64,000 bases of DNA from Nostoc sp. KVJ20 (GCF_001712795.1 NZ_KV757663.1:1-64000), one strand, 5' to 3'; positions 52,435-62,087 are shown, counted from the stretch's first letter. Program-made: numbers and translations. The notes: generated from the letters alone by a model not told the origin.

Positions 52435-53394
52435 ATGGAACAACATCAGAAGCCAACGGTTGTAATTACGGGTGCCTCTTCGGGGGTGGGTCTGTATACT
52501 GCAAAAGCTCTTGCTGAAAGGGGATGGTATGTGGTACTGGCGTGTCGGGATTTAGCAAAGGCACAAAAAGCTGCCCAAGCTGTGGAAATCCCTTACAACA
52601 GTTATACCAGTATACATATCGACCTTGGCTCCTTGGAAAGTGTTCGACAGTTTGTGAAGAACTTCCGAGCCAGTGGAAAGTCCCTAGATGCTTTGGTATG
52701 CAACGCCGCAATTTATATGCCCTTAATCAAGGAGCCGTTACGCAGTCCAGAAGGTTACGAGTTAACTGTCACCACCAATCATCTGGGGCATTTCCTCTTG
52801 TGCAACCTGATGCTAGAGGATCTGAAGAAGTCATCTTTAGAGCCAAGGCTGGTTATTTTAGGAACCGTCACGCACAATCCAGACGAACTGGGTGGGAAGA
52901 TTCCACCCCGTCCCGATTTGGGCGAACTAAATGGCTTTGCTGAAGGGTTTAAAGAGCCGATCGCAATGATTGATGGCAAGAAATTTGAGCCAGTCAAAGC
53001 TTACAAAGATAGCAAGGTTTGCAACGTGCTAACTATGCGGGAACTGCATGAGCGCTATCACGAGTCAACTGGTATCGTCTTCAATTCTCTCTATCCGGGA
53101 TGTGTTGCAGAAACGCCGCTATTTAGAAACCACTATCCTCTGTTTCAGAAAATCTTCCCCTTATTCCAGAAGTACATCACTGGAGGATATGTGTCTCAAG
53201 AGTTGGCGGGAGAAAGGGTCGCAGCCGTGGTTGCCGATCCTGAGTATAATCAATCCGGTGTCTATTGGAGTTGGGGAAATCGCCAGAAGAAAGATGGCAA
53301 GTCCTTTGTGCAAAAAGTCTCTCCTCAAGCCCGCGATGATGACAAAGGCGATCGCATGTGGGAACTAAGCGCAAAATTGGTTGGGCTTGCATAA
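52435..53394 (+). CDS. por: Light-dependent protochlorophyllide oxidoreductase
   Basis: 319 residues of the SDR family. The NADPH motif is VITGASSGVGLYTA near 12, then VCNAAIY, and the catalytic Tyr/Lys are in KAYKDSKVCN near 190. The conserved Cys is in SLYPGCVAETPLFR near 225. It reduces ring D of protochlorophyllide with NADPH and light during chlorophyll synthesis. Length and motifs match cyanobacterial Por throughout. It is a single gene. Confidence 0.96.
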   Translation: MEQHQKPTVVITGASSGVGLYTAKALAERGWYVVLACRDLAKAQKAAQAVEIPYNSYTSIHIDLGSLESVRQFVKNFRASGKSLDALVCNAAIYMPLIKEPLRSPEGYELTVTTNHLGHFLLCNLMLEDLKKSSLEPRLVILGTVTHNPDELGGKIPPRPDLGELNGFAEGFKEPIAMIDGKKFEPVKAYKDSKVCNVLTMRELHERYHESTGIVFNSLYPGCVAETPLFRNHYPLFQKIFPLFQKYITGGYVSQELAGERVAAVVADPEYNQSGVYWSWGNRQKKDGKSFVQKVSPQARDDDKGDRMWELSAKLVGLA

Positions 53395-53652
53395 TGACAT
53401 AGGACTTGGTGTTACCTTGTGCATAATTTATCGATTCATAAATCTACTTTTTTGAATTGGTATCATGTACAAGTAAAGAATAGTTGAGGTGATTATTTAA
53501 GTCACCTCTGACTTTATTGATAGATTTCTTTAACTGGTTGCCAAAAAAATTAAAATATGTGGGCTTTTCTAGAAAGTAGAAAAGTAGGAAATAGTGTCTT
53601 ATTTATTGAGTTGGTAATTAATTTATTTATTGATGCTTTTCATTCCCTACTC

Positions 53653-53681
53653 TTGACATACACTTATAAAAAATGTATAAT
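53653..53681 (+). promoter_or_regulatory. Consensus vegetative promoter of the Mn riboswitch
   Basis: TTGACA (53653-53658) and TATAAT (53676-53681) are both perfect, with 17 bp spacing. Transcription would start near 53688, right at the 5' edge of the riboswitch. Strong housekeeping expression is expected, with control left to the RNA. Confidence 0.85.
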
Positions 53682-53689
53682 GCATCTTG

Positions 53690-53848
53690 CATAGAAGGGG
53701 AGTAGCTGCTGGCAAAAAAACTCGAAAGCCAGTACATCTGAATCAACATACTGGCGATGAGCCTGGTTCAGATGGCAAATAATTAATATTTGAAAGCGAG
53801 ACCTTCACTAAGTTCACACCGAAAAGTGTAAACTTGGTGAGGTCTTTT
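53690..53848 (+). ncRNA. yybP-ykoY manganese riboswitch
   Basis: AGAAGGGGAGTAGCTGC, ACTGGCGATGAGCCTGG and the closing GAGACCTTCAC...GTGAGGTCTTTTGG are the hallmark pieces of the yybP-ykoY class. This class binds Mn2+ and turns on exporters. The closing stem GACCTTCAC/GTGAGGTC followed by TTTTGGTT may double as a terminator. It sits 50 bp upstream of a UPF0016 (Mnx-type) gene, its classic partner. Confidence 0.9.
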
Positions 53849-53899
53849 GGTTCTCATCAAGCTTCACATCGGTAAACGATTCTTCAGGAGCTTGAGAGA

Positions 53900-54520
53900 G
53901 TGTTAACAGCTTTTACCGCAGGTTTATTACTAATTACAGTTTCAGAACTAGGCGATAAAACATTTTTTATTGCTGTGATTTTGGCAATGCACCACCCTCG
54001 GCGGCTGGTATTTATAGGTGCGACATCTGCTTTAGCCGCGATGACAATCATTTCAGTGCTATTTGGACAAGTGGTGTCTTTGTTGCCAAAAGTTTATATT
54101 CATTATGCCGAAATAGCTTTATTTCTTGCCTTTGGTATCAAGCTGCTGTATGACGCTAGTAAGATGTCCGCTGCTGCTTGTGATACAGAAGTTGTAGAAG
54201 AAGCCGAAGCTGCGGTGAAAAAAGCAGATTTGCACTTACCAAAGCAAAAAACTGGGTTGGCAATTGTTATAGAAGCCTTTGTGTTGACATTTATGGCAGA
54301 GTGGGGCGATCGCACCCAAATAGCCACCATTGCCCTAGCAGCAGGTAATAATCCAATTGGAGTGACAATAGGTGCAATTTTAGGACATGCCATTTGTGCT
54401 GCGATCGCAGTTATCGGCGGCAAAATGATAGCCGGACGCATTTCTGAGCGTCAGATCACCTTTATTGGCGGATGCCTGTTTTTAATCTTTGGTGTCCTCG
54501 CTGCCATTGAGGGAGCGTAA
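53900..54520 (+). CDS. UPF0016/Gdt1-family manganese exporter
   Basis: 206 residues from a GTG at 53900. Two copies of the family motif are present: SELGDKTFF near 17 and AEWGDRTQIATIAL near 133, with six or so membrane helices split by an acidic loop (TEVVEEAEAAVKKAD). Cyanobacterial members such as Mnx move Mn2+ out of the cytosol, into the thylakoid lumen or periplasm. The Mn riboswitch directly upstream supports Mn as substrate. Confidence 0.93.
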   Translation: MLTAFTAGLLLITVSELGDKTFFIAVILAMHHPRRLVFIGATSALAAMTIISVLFGQVVSLLPKVYIHYAEIALFLAFGIKLLYDASKMSAAACDTEVVEEAEAAVKKADLHLPKQKTGLAIVIEAFVLTFMAEWGDRTQIATIALAAGNNPIGVTIGAILGHAICAAIAVIGGKMIAGRISERQITFIGGCLFLIFGVLAAIEGA

Positions 54521-54529
54521 GGGGAAGAA

Positions 54530-54690
54530 GCAGGGGAGCAGGGGAGCAGGGGAGCAGGGGAGCAGGGGAGCAGAGGAGCAGGGGAGAAGAATTAATAACC
54601 AATCCCCCATGCCCCATGCTCCATGCCCAATGCCCAATGCCCAATGCCCCATGCCCAATGCCCAATGCCCCATGCCCAATGCCCCACATC
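54530..54690. repeat. AGGGGAGC tandem repeat followed by CCCAATG heptamers
   Basis: Eight or so tandem copies of GGGGAGCA (54533-54585) are followed by CCCAATGCCCAATGCC-type heptamers (54610-54690). The latter is the inverse of the array at 38213. It lies between two convergent genes. These are STRR-type repeats with no coding value. Confidence 0.85.
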
Positions 54691-54692
54691 CA

Positions 54693-55586
54693 TTACTTAG
54701 CCGTACTTTCCGGTGAAGGTGCCAGAGATTGAGCCGGATTAGGCGTGGGGGAAGCTGTTGCTGCCTTTTTAATTCCGTCTTTGTACTGAGCAGGTGCTAA
54801 AGCTGCGGCACTATCAAACAAAGGTTTTGCATCTGCGTCTTTGCCCTGTTCTTTCAAGAGCATTGCTTTTGCCACAACAGGGCGAAAATCTTTGGGATCT
54901 TTCTTAATTGCCTGGTCATAAACAGAGCTAGCTTGAGCGTAGCGTTTCTGGGAAGCGTGAACAGAACCTAATAGCACCTGCACCGCTACTGTATCAATAC
55001 TTCCAGGTTGAATTGTATTTGCTTGGGCTGCGTTAGAAAGAGTTTCTTGCAACAAACCAATGGCTGCTTCGGGGCGTTGCTGACTGATCAACAGAGCCAC
55101 CATTCCTTGCAAAGCCTTCAAATCGCCCGGTTTCGTGGACAAAATCGAACGATAAGCTTGAGCGGCTCCTTCGCGATCACCAATTTGCTGTTTGGCTTGA
55201 GCCAGTAGCACTGAATATTCTGACTGTTCGGGATTCAGCTTCGCTAGCTTCTCTAGGGGTTCAATAACAACTTGGATATCAGCTGGTTTAACCTCACTTT
55301 TATCTTTTTGACTCAGTAGTTGCAGCCGCGCTTTTAATAGTCCCTCAAGCGCAGTCTGATTTTCTGGTTCCCTTTGCAAAACCTGTTCATAACCCCGTAC
55401 TACGTCTTCCAGTTTTGATTTTTGGTCAGCAGAGGGCAAACTGTCTCTGGTGCTAGCGGTATTCTGGCTTGAGGGTGACGTATTATTAAATGCTCCAATT
55501 ATGGGAATCACCGAAACACCCACAAAAGCAAGAATTGCAACTGCCAATATGACTCGAACTATCCAACGATTGCGCGGTTGAGACAC
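54693..55586 (-). CDS. TPR-repeat membrane-anchored protein
   Basis: 297 residues from the GTG at 55586, chosen because AGGAGA lies 12 bases upstream. The open frame runs to 55676 without an ATG. A membrane anchor (WIVRVILAVAILAFVGVSVI) is followed by TPR units (LEDVVRGYEQVLQREPENQT, YRSILSTKPGDLKALQGMVA, YDQAIKKDPKDFRPVVAKAM) and a Pro-rich tail. It is a likely scaffold in the thylakoid or plasma membrane. Its partner is unknown. Confidence 0.8.
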   Translation of the reverse strand: MSQPRNRWIVRVILAVAILAFVGVSVIPIIGAFNNTSPSSQNTASTRDSLPSADQKSKLEDVVRGYEQVLQREPENQTALEGLLKARLQLLSQKDKSEVKPADIQVVIEPLEKLAKLNPEQSEYSVLLAQAKQQIGDREGAAQAYRSILSTKPGDLKALQGMVALLISQQRPEAAIGLLQETLSNAAQANTIQPGSIDTVAVQVLLGSVHASQKRYAQASSVYDQAIKKDPKDFRPVVAKAMLLKEQGKDADAKPLFDSAAALAPAQYKDGIKKAATASPTPNPAQSLAPSPESTAK

Positions 55587-55783
55587 AGTTTTGTCTTTCT
55601 CCTGAATTTTAATGACATGATCATTTACACAAATCGTAAAGTTAAAAATTTCCAAAACTTTGCGGAATACCGCCAAATGCCTGTGAATTTTATAACAATT
55701 AACTATCTACACTGCTAAAGTAAGTGATGACTTTAGGAGGAGCCGTCAGAATTGTAGCTATGATATGCTTCCGAAACTAGTGT

Positions 55784-55834
55784 AAAGGCGCTAAATTACA
55801 CATTTAGTGTTTATACACTAAATTTAGCGCCTTT
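55784..55834. terminator. Nested hairpin AAAGGCGCTAAATT / AATTTAGCGCCTTT
   Basis: A 14-bp outer stem encloses an inner hairpin (TTTAGTGT/ACACTAAA). It lies in the 380-bp divergent gap between the TPR gene and the gene at 55965. It could be a dispersed palindromic repeat rather than a terminator. Nothing else is recognised in the gap. Confidence 0.45.
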
Positions 55835-55964
55835 AGGATTGTGTAGAGTAACCTAGTGTGACTTTGTTAAAAGCCAATATACTTTCATCAGTCGCACAAA
55901 TGCTCTTTCCAGCTGCCTTTGTAAAATCCCACAATGGGATGTGTCTCCGCCGCAAGGAGTTTTT

Positions 55965-56990
55965 ATGAATTCCGACCTGATGCCGTTGCCTGAATCCTCC
56001 AATTCTTCTGCCTCTAACCAGGGCCCAACTAACGTAGAGGCAGCCGCTAATGTTCATATAGCAGCCCAGTCCTCTAAACCTGAAAATTTGCCTGTCAAAC
56101 CCAGCGAGACTGACTCCAATGATGGGTTCGCCAACCGACAGCAACCGATTCCGCCTCCCAGCGAACCGATGCAGTACCGAGCGATCGGGTTAGTCCGGGG
56201 TCGATATCATGCTAGCAGCGAACAATTTACTCAAGGTACGCTGCTGACCACAGATGGTGTAGAACTCAATGCCGTCCTCCTAGGGCGGATTATGAGCTTA
56301 GTCAAGAATCACCTAGACTTAGAAAAAGAACACTTGTGGGTAGTATATCCACGTACAAGACAAGAAAATGATACCTTGCACATCCAAATCGTCGGAGTTT
56401 GGGAGCCAGAAAATCTGGCTAAAAACTCAACAGATGAGGACGAGTCAGATTTTGAGTTGCAAGAGTTACAGAAACCCGATGATGGCTTATCCGAAAACTC
56501 TGAATTAAGTACAATTGCTCTGAAACCCTCATCAGAAGTTGTAGATGGTGGTTTTTCTGTTCGTGGTGAAGTGGTATACCAATCTTTTGATGCTAAAAGC
56601 TTGGTAGTCAAAATTAGGCAGGCTCCACGCAAATCAACTGATAAACCCAAATATTTTAAGTTGAAATTGAGGGGTGTGCTGACCACCAAAGCAGTAGGAA
56701 AATTCTGGGACTTCCAAGCCAAGCGGGAAGCTGACGTTTTGGTAGTAGAAAAAGCTGAGGCGATCGCTGACTTGCCCAAAAAACGCAGACCACCATTCAA
56801 AGGTGGGCCTCGCGCTGGCGGTGGTGGTGGTGCTGGTGGTAGAAAACCATTCCCCCCCAGACGCAGTGGCGAAACCCCTCGTCCTATCAAAAAAACAGGC
56901 GCAGGCGGCGACACCTCTGTGGTTTCAAAACCTATCCCAAGAACGCCCGCTCCTAAACCCATCAAGCGACCAAAACCGACTCAAGAGTAG
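55965..56990 (+). CDS. Conserved cyanobacterial hypothetical protein, basic Gly/Pro-rich tail
   Basis: 341 residues from ATG 55965 (SD AAGGAG; an upstream in-frame ATG at 55941 is less likely). The N-terminal ~75 residues are low complexity. A conserved core follows (YRAIGLVRGRYHASSEQFTQ, GTLLTTDGVELNAVLLGR, HLWVVYPRTR and, after an acidic linker, VRGEVVYQSFDAKSLVVKIR). The tail is Gly, Arg, Lys and Pro rich, as in RNA-binding proteins. I recognise it only as a cyanobacterial conserved protein. RNA binding is a guess from the tail. Confidence 0.75.
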   Translation: MNSDLMPLPESSNSSASNQGPTNVEAAANVHIAAQSSKPENLPVKPSETDSNDGFANRQQPIPPPSEPMQYRAIGLVRGRYHASSEQFTQGTLLTTDGVELNAVLLGRIMSLVKNHLDLEKEHLWVVYPRTRQENDTLHIQIVGVWEPENLAKNSTDEDESDFELQELQKPDDGLSENSELSTIALKPSSEVVDGGFSVRGEVVYQSFDAKSLVVKIRQAPRKSTDKPKYFKLKLRGVLTTKAVGKFWDFQAKREADVLVVEKAEAIADLPKKRRPPFKGGPRAGGGGGAGGRKPFPPRRSGETPRPIKKTGAGGDTSVVSKPIPRTPAPKPIKRPKPTQE

Positions 56991-57083
56991 GGTATGGGGC
57001 AATTCAATTTTGGATTTTGGATTTTAGATTTTGGATTAAATTCCAATCTAAAATCTAAAATCTAAAATTCTTACTCCCCACTC

Positions 57084-58253
57084 TTAAAAATCCGTCCGAC
57101 GGTCTTGGGGTAGAAAAGATCGCTCCATCGGAATTGGGGAAACTGGTTCTGTGAGGGTAAACGTACCTGCTTCGATCCACTTTTTCAACTCTAGAGCGAC
57201 TTGCCTAGAAAAAAACAAACTCGCTAAGGGGGCAGAGCGTACTGCTTTGCCCTCAATGGTGATCCGCCCGGATTTGAGTTGGGCGTAACTCACCAAGCCA
57301 AAGGTGGGACGAACGCGCCGGGGAATGGAAAAATCTACTATTGGGGCTACTAAGTCTTGATCTTGGACGGCACAGTGTTCAACGACTTGTTCATTTAATA
57401 CAGGGAGTGGGACACCAACGCCTAACATCAATGAGGGTCCATAACTTTTGAAATAACACCCCCGCACCCAATGAGCATCCATTTGCTTGGCATCACCAAT
57501 TAAAGCTAAAGTGGCGGAAGGCCCAATCGGTGTACGATTAGCTAAACGCTTTTGTAAGGGGAAGTGCTGAGTGCCTTCCCAAGCGACATATCCAATACCG
57601 CCACCTAAAAAAATTCGAGTACCGATACCAACGAGTTGCAAATCGGGATCGTTGAGTAAGGGGGAAATAGCACCGGGATTAGAGTAAACGGCATTCCCCA
57701 GACGCGGTTGTAAAGGGCCGAGATAGGTGAAGAGGGGGCGATCGCCACCATTTACACCAACAATAAAATTTTGATAAAGATTGCGCGGATTGAATAAATA
57801 AAACTGATTAATTGTGTCACTGGTAATGGTAGTTTCAAAATTTGCTCTGGGGTAACAATCTGTTACTTGCCCTTGCGCTTTTACGTGTATGGATTTACCA
57901 GCAATCAAATCTTCGATTACATGACCGCCGCCGCGTTCTCGGACTTCTTCCCCGTCCGTCGTCTCCACAGCAGAACTCGCACCCAAATATAAATCTACTG
58001 CCCCAAAACCAGAGTATGCTGGTACACCATCTAACCAGCAGCGGCGAATTTTTATCGGGGGGTCAGTGTGTCCCAGATTGATAATTGCACCACTTGATTC
58101 CATTGGCTCAAAAGTGCCAGTGGTAATTACATCAACTTCTTTCGCAGCTTTAGTAACACCGATTTCTACAACTCGTGCTTTTAATTCTTCAGTTGTCAAC
58201 ACTACTGCACGTTGGCGGCTGATTTTCTCGTTAATTTCTGCAATTGTTCGCAT
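57084..58253 (-). CDS. Homocysteine biosynthesis protein (DUF39 family)
   Basis: 389 residues. Blocks typical of the DUF39/HcyBio family are DVITTGTFEPMESSGAIINL, GGGHVIEDLIAGKSIHV, GIGTRIFLGGGIGYVAWEGT and HWVRGCYFKSYGPSLMLGVG, with a conserved Cys. Methanogen relatives convert aspartate semialdehyde and sulfide to homocysteine. The ferredoxin domain of some relatives is absent here. It is a single gene. Confidence 0.9.
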   Translation of the reverse strand: MRTIAEINEKISRQRAVVLTTEELKARVVEIGVTKAAKEVDVITTGTFEPMESSGAIINLGHTDPPIKIRRCWLDGVPAYSGFGAVDLYLGASSAVETTDGEEVRERGGGHVIEDLIAGKSIHVKAQGQVTDCYPRANFETTITSDTINQFYLFNPRNLYQNFIVGVNGGDRPLFTYLGPLQPRLGNAVYSNPGAISPLLNDPDLQLVGIGTRIFLGGGIGYVAWEGTQHFPLQKRLANRTPIGPSATLALIGDAKQMDAHWVRGCYFKSYGPSLMLGVGVPLPVLNEQVVEHCAVQDQDLVAPIVDFSIPRRVRPTFGLVSYAQLKSGRITIEGKAVRSAPLASLFFSRQVALELKKWIEAGTFTLTEPVSPIPMERSFLPQDRRTDF

Positions 58254-58797
58254 CTTATCAGTGCTAGGGCTTCCTGGTGAATGGTGAATAGGGAAAAGAA
58301 ATTTTCATTGCTCCTTGTGAGCGCAGATTATGGTGACTTTTGCATAATTTCATCTCGAAATAGTCGTCGCCAATCTCTGCGCGACAGCTTAACACCCTGG
58401 ATAGGGTTCAAATTCCCAAAAAACAATTTAAGTATTGCAAAGTTCAAATCATATATTTATTTTTTGGGGCAAGCTAGATATGTCCGAAATATTTTTTCTG
58501 CCTACGTAAATTTACTATAAAGGAAGCCTTGCATTATCAATCAAATGTATATATGGTTAGGATTGATTAAACTTACTGGACTTAAATGATTTTACGTCAG
58601 CCGAAAGAAATATTTCTGGCTGTGGTAAAGCATTTTAAACCAAATAGTCAATCGCAAAGTGGGAGCTAAAAGCAGATGCTATGGTGAAGCTGCTCTCTAG
58701 CGAACTTATCCTAACTTATACCCTCTCAAAGCAATTCTACTTTTTGCTATTGATTTTATTCCTACATTTCACCCAATAACGAATTGAGTAAGAGGCA
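58254..58797. other. Divergent intergenic region, no feature recognised
   Basis: 540 bp between the homocysteine gene and the DUF4231 gene. Short frames on both strands lack family signatures. No repeat, hairpin with U-run or RNA motif is recognised. Confidence 0.4.
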
Positions 58798-59688
58798 ATG
58801 ACTACTTCTGAATTAACTAATTTTGAGCAAAAAAACCGAAGTAAGGTTTCTAATAGGATTGAAAATTTATCCTCACCATCAGATGAAAAAAAGTTGTTTA
58901 ACTTGAAGGTGATTGAGTATTTATTACTCGCAGCTTTTGTCTCTGCTGGACTCTTTATTATTTTTCTTTCAGATGATAAAACAGTTGTAATTTCTGGAGC
59001 GGTATCTCTAACTTTTTTATTTTTTTTGTTGCTCATCAATAGACAAGTATTTCAGAACTATAAGAAGGCTGCTTATCAGTCTGAACTGACTAAAAAAGCT
59101 GAACTATATAGTTATCTATTGACCAATCCTAATTCCTGGGATAAAGATACGCTGACTTTGACAAGAGGAAAGGCTTTACAATACAGCCAAGATTTGATTG
59201 ACGATTATAAAAGAATTCGGGGTGTATCAAGAAACCTTTACTATAGTTTGCAAATTGCGACAGTGATTTTGTCAGGAGTCACACCAATTTTAGTTCTGGT
59301 AGATAAATTAGAAGCAGGACAAGCTTGGCTCAAGTGGCTACCCGTGCTTTGCCCTGCGATTGCTTCTATAGTCGCTAGTATAGTTACCTCTTTTCCTTTT
59401 CAGAAGAATTCGCTTGCTGCTAATACAGCCGTTGAATTATTAGAAGCTGAACAAGAGAAATTTATATTGGGCGTGACTCCGCCTTATCGTTGCTATGATG
59501 TGTCCGATGAAAGCCAACAGCAACAAAAGGCAAGTCAGGCATTAGAATACTTTATTGTTCAAGTGAATAATATTCATCTCAACCAATTGCAACAGACTAG
59601 TGAGACGCAATCAGAGAAGACAGAATCAGCTTCATCTAATGAGTCAAACAAACCAGGAACAGAGGTAACGAAGCAGAAGGATAGTTGA
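58798..59688 (+). CDS. DUF4231 / SLATT-like membrane protein
   Basis: 296 residues with two membrane hairpins: YLLLAAFVSAGLFIIFL with SGAVSLTFLFFLLLI (~45-85), and LYYSLQIATVILSGVTPILV with LPVLCPAIASIVASIVTSF (~150-205). A soluble helical tail follows. The NxxLAANTAVELLEAEQEKF motif after the second hairpin matches DUF4231 proteins, which are related to SLATT pore-forming domains linked to immunity. A Rho-independent terminator follows at 59757. Confidence 0.75.
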   Translation: MTTSELTNFEQKNRSKVSNRIENLSSPSDEKKLFNLKVIEYLLLAAFVSAGLFIIFLSDDKTVVISGAVSLTFLFFLLLINRQVFQNYKKAAYQSELTKKAELYSYLLTNPNSWDKDTLTLTRGKALQYSQDLIDDYKRIRGVSRNLYYSLQIATVILSGVTPILVLVDKLEAGQAWLKWLPVLCPAIASIVASIVTSFPFQKNSLAANTAVELLEAEQEKFILGVTPPYRCYDVSDESQQQQKASQALEYFIVQVNNIHLNQLQQTSETQSEKTESASSNESNKPGTEVTKQKDS

Positions 59689-59756
59689 TGAACTGATTAC
59701 CGTCACGAATCAGTCAATTAATTTTGAATTTTGCATTTTAGATTGAGCCGTGTTGC

Positions 59757-59791
59757 AAAATCCCCGACCTCTTAAAAAAGTCGGGGATTTT
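59757..59791 (+). terminator. Rho-independent terminator
   Basis: AAAATCCCCGAC (59757-59768) pairs perfectly with GTCGGGGATTTT (59780-59791) around an 11-base loop and has a T-run on both strands. It serves the DUF4231 gene and the convergent transporter gene. Confidence 0.85.
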
Positions 59792-59832
59792 GTTGTTCAC
59801 GGATAATTTTAAATGGCTAGATAATCGAGTGA

Positions 59833-60984
59833 CTAATCTTCTTGTTTCAAGATATCATCATCAATCGACGGCTTCTGATTAATATCTGGATTTTCTGATG
59901 TCCAATTATCATCTTTTCCAGGAGATTCAGAAACTATGACAAACTCAGTTTCCTTTCTATGATTATTCCCCCATTCATCTAAAACATCTTTAATCAACAC
60001 TTCTTGCAACCAAATCTTAGCGACAACAGTTAGAGGTAGCGCCAGAAATAATCCTAAAAATCCAAAGAAAGTCACGAAAAATAGTTGGGCAATTAAGGTT
60101 ACAGCTGGCAGTAAAGAAACTTGCTGTGCCATCACAATTGGGGTGATAAAACTGCTCTCAACCTGTTGAATAACAACGTACAGAATCAAGACAGCAACAA
60201 CTTTCCAGGGGTCATCTAATAGTGCGATCGCCATTGCTGGCACTACACTCATCGTTGGTCCAAGGTTGGGAATTAAATTCAAAAATCCTGCCAAAATTGC
60301 TAAAGCTAGTGCTGCCTTTATACCCAAAACTGATAAGCCAACTAGACTCATCAGCGCCACTACAAACATGGCGATGAAAGCGCCTGTAATCCATCCACCC
60401 AAAGAGACTTCGCATTTATTTAAAATCCCTTCTACCCGCCGCCGATAAAATGAGGGGAAAAGCCGTATAAAGACTTTGCGGTAAGCTAGTGGATCGACTA
60501 AGATCATTCCTGTTAAAACCAACACTAGCAAAATCTTGAGGACTACTTCCAAAGAGCCGGATACAAAGGCGAAGGAGTTTCCCAGTACCCGATTGACGAA
60601 AGGCTGTGCTTGTTGGATGAGGCTATTGATATCTGGGATATAAGGAACTAATTCGTTAGGAATACGAGTTCTCAGGGCATCAAGCCAAACATTAAAGCGC
60701 TCAAACCCTTTAGGAACCTGATTGGTTAGTTCTTGAAACTGCTGTGCAAATGGCGGCACAATTAGCCAGAAAAAACCCACGACGCCGGCCAAAAAGATAG
60801 CTACTGCTAGGAGGACGGCGAATCCACGTTTCATCCCAAAGCTTTGGAAGCGTTTCGCTAGCCGATTTAAGGTGGTGGCTAAGACAACTGCGGCAAACAT
60901 TAGCAAAAGCACTTCCCGAATTTGCCACAGGATGTATAAAGAAAGAACTATGGCGATTAAGCCGATCCATTGACCGAGGTTCAC
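59833..60984 (-). CDS. AI-2E/PerM-family transporter
   Basis: 383 residues with about eight membrane helices. Family marks are the N-terminal pair WIGLIAIVLSLYILWQIREV and VLLMFAAVVLATTLNRL, the middle soluble loop (~85-135), and the core ALAILAGFLNLIPNLGPTMS near 245 with GFLGLFLALPLTVVAKIWLQ near 320. Members move small solutes or Na+/H+. The acidic C-terminal tail is cytoplasmic. The substrate is unknown. Confidence 0.9.
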   Translation of the reverse strand: MNLGQWIGLIAIVLSLYILWQIREVLLLMFAAVVLATTLNRLAKRFQSFGMKRGFAVLLAVAIFLAGVVGFFWLIVPPFAQQFQELTNQVPKGFERFNVWLDALRTRIPNELVPYIPDINSLIQQAQPFVNRVLGNSFAFVSGSLEVVLKILLVLVLTGMILVDPLAYRKVFIRLFPSFYRRRVEGILNKCEVSLGGWITGAFIAMFVVALMSLVGLSVLGIKAALALAILAGFLNLIPNLGPTMSVVPAMAIALLDDPWKVVAVLILYVVIQQVESSFITPIVMAQQVSLLPAVTLIAQLFFVTFFGFLGLFLALPLTVVAKIWLQEVLIKDVLDEWGNNHRKETEFVIVSESPGKDDNWTSENPDINQKPSIDDDILKQED

Positions 60985-61074
60985 AGGCTGACTCCCAACG
61001 GTTGGCGAGATGCAATTTTCTTGTAATTCAGCTAGGTTAGCTGATTTTAGTAACTTGTGTGTAGATGATTTGAG

Positions 61075-61266
61075 TTAATTTTGTTTCTGGGCTTGGAATC
61101 GCCACAGTAGTGCGATCGCGATTATCACAATCGGCAACAATACTATAATTAGCGCGTTGCTTGCTGTCGCCGGAATTGATAGACTTGGCCCTGCATACTT
61201 AATCAACACCGATAACAAAGCCGAGAGTAAAAGCAGTTTTAGAACCAATCCTAGTTGATTTTCCAT
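61075..61266 (-). CDS. Small two-helix membrane protein
   Basis: 63 residues with two hydrophobic helices (LGLVLKLLLLSALLSVLI and ALIIVLLPIVIIAIALLW) and a basic C-terminus. Proteins of this size and pattern are conserved and unnamed in cyanobacteria. It is 90 bp upstream of the AI-2E family gene in the same direction and may be cotranscribed with it. Confidence 0.65.
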   Translation of the reverse strand: MENQLGLVLKLLLLSALLSVLIKYAGPSLSIPATASNALIIVLLPIVIIAIALLWRFQAQKQN

Positions 61267-61389
61267 AAAATTACGGCATACAAATTTTTATGGTACACAC
61301 GAATTTGCATTGTACCGTCCAGTTTCTACAATAAACCTACAGATACAATCCTTTCTAACTTTCTCTAGGCAACCTTGCGGAACACTTTT

Positions 61390-61950
61390 TTACGTCAAAC
61401 TCAGCCAGCCAAAAACCTGTTCTACAGTTAGTTCTAATTCGATACCCTCAAGGATGGGTAATTTATCAGCATTTTCGTATAATTCCACTCGCTGTCCAGG
61501 AAAAATCCCCAGCACACTTTCGTCTTCAGGGTTGATTAACCAGCCGAGTTCAGTACCATTGCGCGAACAATGCAATAATTTACTCAACACTTTTTTTAAC
61601 TTTTGGTCTGGGGAAAGAATTTCAATTGCCCAGTTTGGATGAATTTCAAAGCGGTTAGCAATTCTGCCAGATGGAGTTTTAGGAATTCTATCCCAGCGAA
61701 ACACAGAGACATCAGGAACGATAGAAGCGCCGCCAAAGCTACAGCGCAGTTCTGGGAAAGCCAAAGCAATTTTTTGACTTCTAGCTATGCCGTTAATTGT
61801 TTCGCAAAGAGTAGCTTGGAGCAAGCTATGTTCACCTTGAGGCATAGGTTTTTGAATAATTTCTCCGTTAATAAAGTCTGATGCTGGTTCAGTTTCCGGC
61901 AGTTTGAGGAACTCGTCTAAAGTTAGTTGGGGTTGAATTGCGATCGCCAT
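61390..61950 (-). CDS. Uma2-family PD-(D/E)XK protein
   Basis: 186 residues from ATG 61950 (MAIAIQPQLTLDEFLKLPET). The frame is open further upstream, but this start matches the family. Motifs are ASDFINGEII, SIVPDVSVFRWDRIP, NWAIEILSPDQ (E-I-L) and KVLSKLLHCSRNGTELGWLI. It has the same family fold as the protein at 45291. The role is unknown. Confidence 0.9.
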   Translation of the reverse strand: MAIAIQPQLTLDEFLKLPETEPASDFINGEIIQKPMPQGEHSLLQATLCETINGIARSQKIALAFPELRCSFGGASIVPDVSVFRWDRIPKTPSGRIANRFEIHPNWAIEILSPDQKLKKVLSKLLHCSRNGTELGWLINPEDESVLGIFPGQRVELYENADKLPILEGIELELTVEQVFGWLSLT

Positions 61951-62020
61951 AAGCAAATAGCATAGAGGGGATAGTTTTATTATGGGCGTGCGATCGCCCA
62001 ATACAGTTTGATTAAGGCAA

Positions 62021-62087
62021 GAGACGCGATAAATTGCCGTCTTTACAATAATCAGTTCTTTGTAGAGACGGCGATTTATCGCGTCTT
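62021..62087. repeat. AGACGCGATAAAT / ATTTATCGCGTCT inverted repeat
   Basis: Arms of about 25 bp (GAGACGCGATAAATTGCCGTC and its near complement) fold into a hairpin upstream of the Uma2 gene. It is related to the palindrome at 38315-38334. Confidence 0.6.

Noticed and set aside
56309..56965. Long minus-strand frame of 218 residues
   Set aside because: It is the antisense shadow of the gene at 55965, which has a good ribosome-binding site and a conserved core.
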